Source: Sinorhizobium sojae CCBAU 05684 (GTDB lineage Bacteria > Pseudomonadota > Alphaproteobacteria > Rhizobiales > Rhizobiaceae). From it: a DNA stretch of 64,000 nucleotides. Position numbers and translations under genes: made by a program. Each line of letters begins with the position of its first letter. Position 1 is the first letter of the stretch. Location of the stretch: positions 248,001 through 312,000 of the forward strand of contig NZ_CP023067.1 in NCBI RefSeq assembly GCF_002288525.1, given 5' to 3'. Shown here in pieces: positions 9,680-17,040 of the stretch. The notes under the pieces are model-generated. The model was not told the origin of the DNA. It saw nothing but the letters and a program-made list of their open reading frames with translations, and made no database searches.

Positions 9680-10186
9680 ATGACGTTTCGCCAGTCCGCC
9701 GAAAGGGCAGCAATCGCAAGCGGCGCCTTGCTTCGGGCGCAGGCCATCGCCTTTGCCGCGGTCGCCGCCTTCTCGTCGCCGGCGCTCGCCGCCGGGGAAT
9801 GGCCGACCGCCGTCATCCCGAAGCAGACGATCTATCCGGGCGCGACGCTGGAAGCGGAAATGCTGGAAGTGGTCGATGTGACCAATCCCGACATCACGGA
9901 CGGCTATGTGCGGTCCCTGGAGGAGGTGGAAGGCAAGGTTACGAAACGGACCCTTCTTCCCGGACGGGTGATCCTTCCATCGGCGCTGCGCGAGCAATAT
10001 GCGGTCGAGCGCGGCTCCAAGGCCCTGCTGGTCTTCAGCAATGGTGGCCTGACGATCACTGCAGCCGGTTCGCCGCTCGAGGATGCGGCCGTCGGCGATC
10101 TCATCCGCGCACGCAATGTCGATACCGGCGTCATCGTTTCCGGTACGGTCATGGCCGACGGTACCATTCATGTGGTGGCGAAATGA
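9680..10186 (+). CDS. flgA: FlgA, P-ring assembly chaperone
   Basis: FlgA is a periplasmic chaperone for P-ring subunits. The 168-residue protein has an N-terminal export signal (hydrophobic run AIAFAAVAAFSSPALAAG around 25-42) and a SAF-domain type core (LLPGRVILPSALREQYAVER), ending with GTVMADGTIHVVAK. The stop overlaps the flgI start in ATGA. It is short compared with enterobacterial FlgA, as in other rhizobia. Confidence 0.93.
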   Translation: MTFRQSAERAAIASGALLRAQAIAFAAVAAFSSPALAAGEWPTAVIPKQTIYPGATLEAEMLEVVDVTNPDITDGYVRSLEEVEGKVTKRTLLPGRVILPSALREQYAVERGSKALLVFSNGGLTITAAGSPLEDAAVGDLIRARNVDTGVIVSGTVMADGTIHVVAK

Positions 10187-11298
10187 CGGTGCGTGCCTGC
10201 AAGTGGTTGTTGACCTTCGCCGTCGCCTTCGCCGCGACGCTCACTTTCGCGCACGGGGCTTCGCGCATCAAGGACGTGGCCTCGCTTCAGGCCGGGCGTG
10301 ACAACCAGCTCATCGGCTATGGCCTCGTCGTCGGGCTCCAGGGGACCGGCGACAGCCTGCGTTCCTCCCCCTTCACGGAACAGTCGATCCGCGCCATGCT
10401 GCAGAACCTTGGCATATCGACCCAAGGGGGCGAGTCGCGGACGCGCAACGTCGCCGCGGTTCTGGTGACGGCCACGCTCCCGCCTTTCGCAAGCCCCGGC
10501 AGCCGCGTCGACGTGACGGTCGGCTCGCTCGGCGACGCGACATCGCTGCGCGGCGGCACGCTGGTCATGACCTCGCTTTCCGGCGCCGACGGCCAGATCT
10601 ACGCGGTCGCGCAGGGCTCGATCGTGGTGACCGGCTTCAACGCCCAGGGCGATGCCGCGACGCTGTCGCAAGGGGTTACGACGGCGGGCCGCGTGCCGAA
10701 TGGTGCCATCATCGAGCGGGAACTGCCGGCGAAGTTCAAGGATGGCTTCAATCTCGTCCTGCAACTGCGCAATCCGGACTTTTCCACCGCCGTCGGCATG
10801 GCGGCGGCGATCAACAATTACGCCACGACGCAGTTCGGCGGACGCATCGCCGAAGCGCTCGACTCGCAATCGGTGCTGGTCCAGAAGCCGAAAATGGCCG
10901 ATCTCGCGCGCCTGATGGCCGACATAGAGAATCTCGTGATCGAAACCGACGTGCCGGCGCGCGTCGTCATCAACGAGAGGACGGGCACGATCGTCATCGG
11001 CCAGGACGTCCGCGTCTCCGAGGTTGCGGTCAGCTACGGTACGCTGACGGTGCAGGTGACCGAAACGCCGACGGTCGTGCAGCCGGCGCCCTTCTCCCGC
11101 GGTGAGACCGCCGTGGAACCGAACACGACGATTGAGGCTCAGGCGGATGGCGGCACGGTGGCGATCCTCAACGGGTCCAGCCTGCGCTCGCTCGTGGCCG
11201 GCCTCAACAGTATCGGCGTCAAGCCCGACGGGATCATCGCGATCCTCCAGAGCATCAAGACGGCGGGAGCCCTCCAGGCGGAGCTTGTGCTGCAATGA
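10183..11298 (+). CDS. flgI: FlgI, P-ring protein
   Basis: FlgI forms the P ring, the periplasmic bushing of the rod. Starting at ATG 10183, the 371-residue protein has a signal peptide (LLTFAVAFAATLTFAHGASR) followed by the family hallmark RIKDVASLQAGRDNQLIGYG and LVVGLQGTGDS. The C-terminus shows SLRSLVAGLNSIGVKPDGII. Both ends overlap neighbours by four bases (flgA upstream, motE downstream), indicating translational coupling. Confidence 0.97.
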   Translation: MTVRACKWLLTFAVAFAATLTFAHGASRIKDVASLQAGRDNQLIGYGLVVGLQGTGDSLRSSPFTEQSIRAMLQNLGISTQGGESRTRNVAAVLVTATLPPFASPGSRVDVTVGSLGDATSLRGGTLVMTSLSGADGQIYAVAQGSIVVTGFNAQGDAATLSQGVTTAGRVPNGAIIERELPAKFKDGFNLVLQLRNPDFSTAVGMAAAINNYATTQFGGRIAEALDSQSVLVQKPKMADLARLMADIENLVIETDVPARVVINERTGTIVIGQDVRVSEVAVSYGTLTVQVTETPTVVQPAPFSRGETAVEPNTTIEAQADGGTVAILNGSSLRSLVAGLNSIGVKPDGIIAILQSIKTAGALQAELVLQ

Positions 11299-11834
11299 CC
11301 GCAGACCTCTTTCACTTCATCCGTAAGTCACGGCGCCTGGCTTTCGGCTCGGCCGCCGGGGCGCTGATGCTCGCCATGCCGGGCGCCTTCGCCCGGGATG
11401 TCACGGCGCCGCCCGCCGAAAACGCGACGGCAAACGAAATCCAGCAGTTCTGCACCAATATCGCCGATGCCGCGCGCGACCAGCGCTACCTGCTGCAGCG
11501 CAAGAACCTGGAAACGCTGAAAGCGAGCGTCGACGAGCGCATCTCGGTGCTCGAACAACGCCGGGCCGAATATGAGGACTGGCTGAAGCGCCGCAACGAT
11601 TTCCTGAAGCAGGCCGAGCTTGGTCTCGTCGACATCTACAAGGCGATGAAGCCGGACGATGCCGCCGGCAAGCTCGAGATGGTGCGCCCGGAAATCGCCG
11701 CGGCCATCATCATGAAGCTGCCGGCGCGTCAGTCCTCGCTGATCCTCGGCGAGATGAGCGACGATAAGGCGGCAGTGCTCACCAACATCATCTCAAGCGC
11801 CAGCGATCCGAACACCTCGAAGGAGCCGTCATGA
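11295..11834 (+). CDS. motE: MotE, periplasmic motility protein (MotC chaperone)
   Basis: MotE in S. meliloti is a periplasmic chaperone that stabilises MotC. The 179 residues have a signal peptide (FGSAAGALMLAMPGAFA), a coiled-coil segment at about 70-115 (LETLKASVDERISVLEQRRA) and an MgtE-N-like tail (KAMKPDDAAGKLEMVRPEI, ILGEMSDDKAAVLTNII). It overlaps flgI and flgH by four bases each. The partner motC lies at 20399. Confidence 0.93.
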   Translation: MTADLFHFIRKSRRLAFGSAAGALMLAMPGAFARDVTAPPAENATANEIQQFCTNIADAARDQRYLLQRKNLETLKASVDERISVLEQRRAEYEDWLKRRNDFLKQAELGLVDIYKAMKPDDAAGKLEMVRPEIAAAIIMKLPARQSSLILGEMSDDKAAVLTNIISSASDPNTSKEPS

Positions 11835-12541
11835 GAAAGCAATTCACGGCCGTCCTGGCCGCCGGCCTCCTTGCGGGATGTCAGAGCCAGGCCTTCAAGG
11901 AGATCGGCCAGGCGCCCTCGATGAGCCCGATCGGCAGCGGCCTGCAATATACCCAGACGCCGCAGCTCGCCGCCTATCCGAAGCAGCCGCACCAGGTCAC
12001 CAACGGCTTTTCCCTTTGGAACGACCAGCAGGCGGCGCTTTTCAAGGATGCCCGCGCGATCAATGTCGGCGACATCCTGACCGTCGATATCCAGATCGAC
12101 GACAAGGCCTCGTTTGAAAACGAGACCGATCGCAGCCGCACCAATTCCAGCGGCTTCAATCTCGGCGCCAGCGGCGAATCGCAAACGAGCGATTTCGGCT
12201 GGTCCGGCGATCTGGAATATGGGTCGAACACGAAGACTGAAGGCGACGGCAAGACGGAACGGTCGGAGAAACTGCGGCTGCTGGTCGCCGCCGTCGTCAC
12301 GGGCGTGCTCGAGAACGGCAACCTTTTGATCAGCGGCTCGCAGGAAGTGCGCGTCAATCACGAGCTGCGCATCCTCAATGTTGCGGGCATCGTACGGCCG
12401 CGGGACGTCGACGCCAACAATGTCATTTCCTATGACCGCATCGCCGAGGCGCGCATCTCCTATGGTGGTCGCGGCCGCCTGACCGAAGTGCAGCAACCGC
12501 CCTATGGGCAGCAGGTGATGGATTTGATTTCACCGATCTGA
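11831..12541 (+). CDS. flgH: FlgH, L-ring lipoprotein
   Basis: FlgH forms the outer-membrane L ring. The N-terminus is a lipoprotein signal, MRKQFTAVLAAGLLAGCQSQ, with the LAGC lipobox at the cleavage cysteine. The body has the family segments DARAINVGDILTVDIQIDDK and SGSQEVRVNHELRILNVAGI, and a C-terminal SYGGRGRLTEVQQP. At 236 residues it has normal length. It is coupled to motE by a four-base overlap and followed by fliL. Confidence 0.96.
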   Translation: MRKQFTAVLAAGLLAGCQSQAFKEIGQAPSMSPIGSGLQYTQTPQLAAYPKQPHQVTNGFSLWNDQQAALFKDARAINVGDILTVDIQIDDKASFENETDRSRTNSSGFNLGASGESQTSDFGWSGDLEYGSNTKTEGDGKTERSEKLRLLVAAVVTGVLENGNLLISGSQEVRVNHELRILNVAGIVRPRDVDANNVISYDRIAEARISYGGRGRLTEVQQPPYGQQVMDLISPI

Positions 12542-12582
12542 GCACCAAGGGTCGGGCGCGGAAACGATCGCAACGGAACGGC

Positions 12583-13074
12583 ATGATGGAAGAAACGGAA
12601 AACAAACAGCCCCAACCTCCGTCGAGGATCGTGACCATCGCGGCGGTGGCGGTGCTGACGCTCTTGGCCGGCGGGGGCGGGTGGCTGGTCGGCGCCGCCC
12701 TTGCGCCGCCGCCCCCGGGGCCCGAGAAAACGGCCGTAGTGTCGCCGGAGGCCACGGGAGTCGAGGGACTGCCGAAACTCGCCACCGAGGAGAACGGCAT
12801 CGTCCAGTTGGAGCCGATCACGACGAACCTTGCCTATCCTTCGGAGAACTGGATCCGCCTCGAAGTGGCGCTGCAGTTCAACGGCGCTCCCGACGTCGCG
12901 CTCGCCGAGGAGATCCACCAGGATATCGCCGCCTATTTGAAGACCGTGTCGCTGCAGCAGATCCAGGGGCCGCGCGGCTTTCAATATCTCCGGGATGACA
13001 TCCAGGAGCGGGTTGACCTGCGCTCCGACGGGCGCGTAACGAATGTGATGTTCAGAACGTTCGTCATTCAATGA
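12583..13074 (+). CDS. fliL: FliL, stator-associated basal-body protein
   Basis: FliL is a single-span inner-membrane protein that surrounds and supports the stator. The 163-residue product has a short cytoplasmic start, a membrane helix at about 15-38 (TIAAVAVLTLLAGGGGWLVG), a Pro-rich linker and a periplasmic domain ending in the family pattern LRSDGRVTNVMFRTFVIQ. Adjacent ATG codons at 12583 and 12586 cannot be told apart; GGAA lies six bases upstream of the first. fliP follows after seven bases. Confidence 0.94.
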   Translation: MMEETENKQPQPPSRIVTIAAVAVLTLLAGGGGWLVGAALAPPPPGPEKTAVVSPEATGVEGLPKLATEENGIVQLEPITTNLAYPSENWIRLEVALQFNGAPDVALAEEIHQDIAAYLKTVSLQQIQGPRGFQYLRDDIQERVDLRSDGRVTNVMFRTFVIQ

Positions 13075-13081
13075 TTCGCTG

Positions 13082-13819
13082 ATGCTCCGGATTGCTGCGT
13101 TCATAGTCGCCATGATGGCGATGTCGGGAATTGCCGGGGCGCAGAGCTTGCCCACCGATATCCTGAACACCCCCGTCGACGGCTCCGTCGCCTCATGGAT
13201 CATTCGCACCTTCGGCCTCCTGACCGTCCTGTCGTTGGCGCCGGGCATCCTGATCATGGTGACGAGCTTCCCGCGCTTCGTCATCGCTTTCGCGATCCTG
13301 CGCTCGGGCATGGGTCTGGCGACGACGCCGTCGAACATGATCATGGTGTCGCTGGCGCTGTTCATGACCTTCTACGTCATGGCGCCGACCTTCGACAGCG
13401 CCTGGCGTACGGGCATCGATCCGCTGCTCAAGAACGAAATCACCGAAACCGAGGCGCTGCCGCGCATCTCGGAGCCTTTCCGCCAGTTCATGCTCGCCAA
13501 CACCCGCGACAAGGACCTGCAGCTCTTCATCGACATTGCCCGGGAAAAAGGCCAGACGGTCGTCGTCGACGACCAGGTGGACCTCCGCGCCGTGGTCCCC
13601 GCCTTCATGATCTCGGAAATCCGCCGCGGCTTCGAGATCGGCTTCCTGATCATGCTCCCCTTCCTGGTGATCGACCTCATCGTCGCGACCATCACCATGG
13701 CCATGGGCATGATGATGCTGCCGCCGACGGCGATCTCGCTTCCCTTCAAGATCCTCTTCTTCGTGCTGATCGACGGCTGGAACCTGCTCGTCGGGAGTTT
13801 GGTGCGCTCCTTCGTGTGA
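13082..13819 (+). CDS. fliP: FliP, flagellar export gate protein
   Basis: FliP forms the core of the export gate with FliQ and FliR. The 245-residue protein has a cleavable N-terminal signal, membrane segments at about 40-70 and 85-105, and two near 185-245, and the family signatures VLSLAPGILIMVTSFPRFVI and PPTAISLPFKILFFVLIDGW. It is separated from fliQ-flhA-fliR (29.8-33.0 kb) and ends the flgB-fliP block. Confidence 0.97.
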   Translation: MLRIAAFIVAMMAMSGIAGAQSLPTDILNTPVDGSVASWIIRTFGLLTVLSLAPGILIMVTSFPRFVIAFAILRSGMGLATTPSNMIMVSLALFMTFYVMAPTFDSAWRTGIDPLLKNEITETEALPRISEPFRQFMLANTRDKDLQLFIDIAREKGQTVVVDDQVDLRAVVPAFMISEIRRGFEIGFLIMLPFLVIDLIVATITMAMGMMMLPPTAISLPFKILFFVLIDGWNLLVGSLVRSFV

Positions 13820-13876
13820 GGGGGAAGGGAGCCTCGTCGGCAAACCGCCCTCCTGTGCTCGTCACAGGAATCCAGC

Positions 13877-13896
13877 CACGGCGCGATGGCGCCGTG
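13877..13896. terminator. Possible terminator after fliP
   Basis: CACGGCGC and GCGCCGTG form a perfect 8-bp stem with a four-base loop (GATG), 57 bases after the fliP stop. No T-run follows, so termination would be weak or factor-assisted. Confidence 0.45.
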
Positions 13897-14037
13897 AATG
13901 ACTCGAGAATGGGCCTCCTAGGGTTACGTTAAGGATAAGATTTTACGCGCGGTTAACCACGTTCTTTCGCCACTCCCAGTCCTTCCCCCCGGTTAAGTTC
14001 TTGGCAATGAATGACTGCGAATTTCGTCCCCACACGA

Positions 14038-14047
14038 CGGGTTTGGC
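14038..14047 (+). promoter_or_regulatory. CGGGTTTGGC box upstream of flaA
   Basis: The decamer CGGGTTTGGC lies 124 bases before the flaA ATG. The same ten bases lie 107 bases before flaB (15472-15481), and a partial match (TGGTCTGGC) precedes the third flagellin gene. It may be part of a late-class flagellar promoter; alphaproteobacteria of this group lack an obvious FliA. Confidence 0.5.
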
Positions 14048-14117
14048 GTCCTTCACCAGTGGAGCGGAGCCGAGTGGCATGAGGCCGGATCGTCGTGACC
14101 GGTAAACGAAATTCAGT

Positions 14118-14154
14118 CCGGTATGTCCCCCCAATCCGTATTTCGTAAGGGACA
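14118..14154 (+). promoter_or_regulatory. flaA leader: CCGGTATGTCCC block and hairpin over the ribosome binding site
   Basis: CCGGTATGTCCC (14118-14129) matches the flaB leader at 11 of 12 bases. TGTCCC (14124-14129) can pair with GGGACA (14149-14154), which overlaps the AAGGGA ribosome binding site, so translation could be controlled by this hairpin. In Caulobacter FlbT acts on a flagellin leader; flbT is present here at 28755. Confidence 0.45.
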
Positions 14155-14161
14155 AACGAAA

Positions 14162-15331
14162 ATGACGAGCATTCTCACCAACACCTCCGCAATGGCCGCG
14201 CTGCAGACGCTGCGCTCGATCTCTTCCAGCATGGAAGAAACGCAGGCTCACGTCTCCTCCGGCCTGCGCGTCGGCTCCGCTTCGGACAACGCTGCCTACT
14301 GGTCGATCGCGACGACCATGCGTTCCGACAACATGGCGCTCTCGGCCGTCCAGGACGCCCTCGGCCTCGGCGCCGCCAAGGTTGATACCGCCTATGCCGG
14401 CATGGAATCGGCGATCGAAGTCGTAAAGGAAATCAAGGCAAAGCTGACGGCCGCCACCGAAGACGGCGTCGACAAGGCTAAGATTCAGGAAGAAATCACC
14501 CAGCTTCAGGACCAGCTCGTCAGCATCGCTGATGCTGCATCCTTCTCGGGCGAGAACTGGCTGCAGGCTGATCTGAGCTCGGGTACAGTCACGAAGAGCG
14601 TTGTCGCCTCCTTCGTTCGCGATGACTCCGGCAACGTTTCGGTCAAGAAGGTCAACTACGATCTGAGCACGACAAGCGTTCTCTTTGATACGGCTGGCGC
14701 CACTGGTATCCTCGATGCCGCCACCTCGATCGAAGATGACAGCATCACGCTGAACATCAACGTCGATGGCGTCACATCGGCCTATACCGTCACTGCGTAC
14801 ACGACCGAAGACGTTATCGCCGACACGGGTAGCGTCTTCACGGGCGACTCTGCCACGGGCGGTGCGCTTAGCTACGTCAAGGTGGCTGACGACACCTGGG
14901 TGGCCGCCGTCGACCAGACCACTGTCGCTACACAGGAAGTCGCATACAATGATGGTACGACGTCTTGGGCAGTCGACACGGGGGCTGCCCCGGGTACGGT
15001 CACAACCGCATCCGTCGCTACGCTCTCCATCGACTCGAATACGACCAGCGGTCAGCTCGACCAGCTCATCCAAATGGTTGACGACGCCCTGACTTCCATG
15101 ACCAGCGCAGCCGCTTCGCTCGGCTCGATCTCTTCGCGGATCGAAATGCAGAGCGAATTCGTTTCCAACCTGAGCGACTCGATCGAATCCGGCATCGGCC
15201 GCCTCGTCGACGCCGACATGAACGAGGAATCGACGCGCCTCAAGGCACTGCAGACGCAGCAGCAGCTCGCCATCCAGGCCCTGTCGATCGCCAACTCCGA
15301 CTCGCAGAACGTGCTCTCGCTGTTCCGCTAA
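14162..15331 (+). CDS. flaA: Flagellin A
   Basis: Flagellin is the filament subunit. The 389-residue product starts MTSILTNTSAMAALQTLRSI and has the conserved helical ends (N-terminal to about 140, C-terminal from about 300 ending SIANSDSQNVLSLFR) around a Ser/Thr/Asp/Val-rich surface domain. The true start is ATG 14162; the frame is open 13 codons upstream but without a ribosome binding site. It is the first of three flagellin genes, with its own leader and terminator. The name follows the gene order of S. meliloti, whose complex filament needs FlaA plus another flagellin. Confidence 0.9.
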   Translation: MTSILTNTSAMAALQTLRSISSSMEETQAHVSSGLRVGSASDNAAYWSIATTMRSDNMALSAVQDALGLGAAKVDTAYAGMESAIEVVKEIKAKLTAATEDGVDKAKIQEEITQLQDQLVSIADAASFSGENWLQADLSSGTVTKSVVASFVRDDSGNVSVKKVNYDLSTTSVLFDTAGATGILDAATSIEDDSITLNINVDGVTSAYTVTAYTTEDVIADTGSVFTGDSATGGALSYVKVADDTWVAAVDQTTVATQEVAYNDGTTSWAVDTGAAPGTVTTASVATLSIDSNTTSGQLDQLIQMVDDALTSMTSAAASLGSISSRIEMQSEFVSNLSDSIESGIGRLVDADMNEESTRLKALQTQQQLAIQALSIANSDSQNVLSLFR

Positions 15332-15377
15332 TGGTTGCGAGCGCGGGTGGGCTGACCTGCGCAGACCGGATTGCAAT

Positions 15378-15403
15378 GACCGCGCTCGGCAACGGGCGCG
15401 GTC
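15378..15403 (+). terminator. Terminator after flaA
   Basis: GACCGCGC pairs with GCGCGGTC (8 bp, ten-base loop) 46 bases after the flaA stop and is followed by GTTCGCTTTTCT. This is a good intrinsic terminator and makes flaA monocistronic. Confidence 0.8.
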
Positions 15404-15471
15404 GTTCGCTTTTCTGAATCTGCTTCAGTATTCGTTAACCATATTGCGGTTAGATGGCTCCATCGAAACGG

Positions 15472-15481
15472 CGGGTTTGGC
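15472..15481 (+). promoter_or_regulatory. CGGGTTTGGC box upstream of flaB
   Basis: Exact copy of the decamer found before flaA. GTTAACC and GGTTAG words lie about 30 bases upstream. It probably marks the flaB promoter. Confidence 0.5.
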
Positions 15482-15534
15482 CTTCTAAAACAAAGGCTTG
15501 ACGGGCATGATGCTGATCGCCGTTCCCGGTGCGA

Positions 15535-15570
15535 CCGGAATGTCCCTTCCTTAATCAGCCATCAAGGGGC
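15535..15570 (+). promoter_or_regulatory. flaB leader: CCGGAATGTCCC block and hairpin over the ribosome binding site
   Basis: CCGGAATGTCCC (15535-15546) matches the flaA leader. GTCCCTT (15542-15548) can pair with AAGGGGC (15564-15570), seven pairs including one G-U, covering the AAGGGG ribosome binding site of flaB. Confidence 0.45.
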
Positions 15571-15578
15571 ACCATCCT

Positions 15579-16748
15579 ATGACTAGCATTTTGACAAATA
15601 TCGCCGCCATGGCGGCGCTGCAGACCCTGCGTTCCATCGGCTCTAACCTCGAAGAAACGCAGGCTCACGTCTCCTCCGGCCTGCGCGTAGGTGAAGCCGC
15701 CGACAACGCCGCCTACTGGTCGATCGCGACCACCATGCGCTCCGACAACATGGCGCTCTCCGCCGTCCAGGACGCCCTCGGCCTCGGTGCCGCCAAGGTC
15801 GACACTGCGTATGCCGGCATGGATTCGGCAATCGAAGTCGTCAAGGAAATCAAGAAGAAGCTCGTTGCTGCTACCGAAGACGGCGTCGACAAAAACAAGA
15901 TTCAAGAAGAAATCACGCAGCTTCAGGATCAACTCGTCAGCATCTCCGAGGCCGCCTCCTTCTCCGGCGAGAACTGGCTGCAGACCGATCTGAGCTCGGG
16001 CACAGTTACGAAGAGCATCGTCGCCTCTTTCGTTCGTGACGACTCGGGCAATGTCTCGGTCAAGAAAGTCGACTACGCCCTCAGCACTTCGACGGTACTC
16101 TTTGACACGGTCGGCGACACCGCCATTCTCGACAATCTCACCTCGATCGAAGACGACAGCATTACGCTGAACATTAATGTCGGCGGCGTCACGTCTGCCT
16201 ATACCGTCACCGCATACACGATCGAAGACGTCATCGCCGACACGGGCAGCGTGTTCACCGGTGACTCCGCTACCGGCGGTGCTCTTAGCTATGTAAAGGT
16301 AGCTGATGACGTCTGGGTCGCTGCTGTCGACCAGACCACCGTCGCCACGCAGGAAGTTGCATATGACGACGGTACGACGTCTTGGGCAGTCGACACGACG
16401 GCTGCACCCGCTACGGTTACAACCGCATCTGTTGCCACGCTTACCATCGACGCGAACACGACCAGTGGACAGCTCGATCAACTCATCCAGATGGTTGACG
16501 ATGCACTCGAGGCGATGACCAGCGCTGCCGCCGACCTTGGTTCTATCGGCATGCGCATCGATCTCCAGGAAGAGTTCGTCTCCAAGCTGACCGACTCGAT
16601 CGACTCTGGCGTTGGCCGTCTCGTCGATGCCGACATGAACGAGGAATCGACTCGCCTGAAGGCCCTGCAGACGCAGCAGCAGCTCGCCATCCAGTCGCTG
16701 TCGATCGCCAACACCTCTTCGGAAAACATCCTCACCCTCTTCCGTTAA
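15579..16748 (+). CDS. flaB: Flagellin B
   Basis: This second 389-residue flagellin is nearly a duplicate of FlaA: same length, same conserved ends (MTSILTNIAAMAALQTLRSI to SSENILTLFR), and long identical stretches even in the surface domain (for example DVIADTGSVFTGDSATGGAL, LSYVKVADD). It probably arose by tandem duplication, perhaps with gene conversion. AAGGGG lies before the ATG. It has its own promoter box and terminator. Confidence 0.88.
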   Translation: MTSILTNIAAMAALQTLRSIGSNLEETQAHVSSGLRVGEAADNAAYWSIATTMRSDNMALSAVQDALGLGAAKVDTAYAGMDSAIEVVKEIKKKLVAATEDGVDKNKIQEEITQLQDQLVSISEAASFSGENWLQTDLSSGTVTKSIVASFVRDDSGNVSVKKVDYALSTSTVLFDTVGDTAILDNLTSIEDDSITLNINVGGVTSAYTVTAYTIEDVIADTGSVFTGDSATGGALSYVKVADDVWVAAVDQTTVATQEVAYDDGTTSWAVDTTAAPATVTTASVATLTIDANTTSGQLDQLIQMVDDALEAMTSAAADLGSIGMRIDLQEEFVSKLTDSIDSGVGRLVDADMNEESTRLKALQTQQQLAIQSLSIANTSSENILTLFR

Positions 16749-16781
16749 TCGTATCGGGACAGTCTCCCACTCATCGAAATC

Positions 16782-16811
16782 GAAACCGCGCTTCGCAAGA
16801 GGCGCGGTTTC
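16782..16811 (+). terminator. Terminator after flaB
   Basis: GAAACCGCGC pairs perfectly with GCGCGGTTTC (10 bp, ten-base loop), followed by TTCCGTT, 33 bases after the flaB stop. Confidence 0.82.
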
Positions 16812-16891
16812 TTCCGTTGCGCGCAAGGAGCATGCAGCAACCCGTTTCGCGGCTTAATCCATTCTTCCTGATCTCAATCGTCCCTTAACCG

Positions 16892-16933
16892 CGTTAACGC
16901 TTTGTTAACCATTTCCCGTTAACGCTTTGTTAA
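16892..16933. repeat. 17-bp direct repeat upstream of the third flagellin gene
   Basis: CGTTAACGCTTTGTTAA occurs exactly twice, at 16892-16908 and 16917-16933, with a period of 25 bases. Each copy holds two GTTAA words. It lies 108-149 bases before the ATG at 17041 and could bind a regulator such as Rem. Confidence 0.7.
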
Positions 16934-17011
16934 GGACGATGGTCTGGCCGCCCAGGGCAATAAGGCGCCAGCGCGCATGACGCCCACCGTCGTTGCCGGC
17001 TCTTCACCGGA

Positions 17012-17032
17012 TGCTCCTTCCCCCTTAGGGCA
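17012..17032 (+). promoter_or_regulatory. Leader hairpin of the third flagellin gene
   Basis: TGCTC (17012-17016) can pair with GGGCA (17028-17032; one G-U), partly covering the TTAGGG ribosome binding region. It is shorter than the flaA and flaB leader hairpins and therefore less certain. Confidence 0.3.
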
Positions 17033-17040
17033 AACACACA

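Larger units (their letters stand above)
13820..14161. other. Intergenic region between fliP and flaA
   Basis: The 342 bases contain no gene I can support. They hold a perfect 8-bp stem hairpin at 13877-13896, GTTAA-containing words near 13930-13995, the CGGGTTTGGC box at 14038-14047 and the flaA leader with the CCGGTATGTCCC block. The GTTAAC-type words also recur before the other flagellin genes. Confidence 0.7.
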
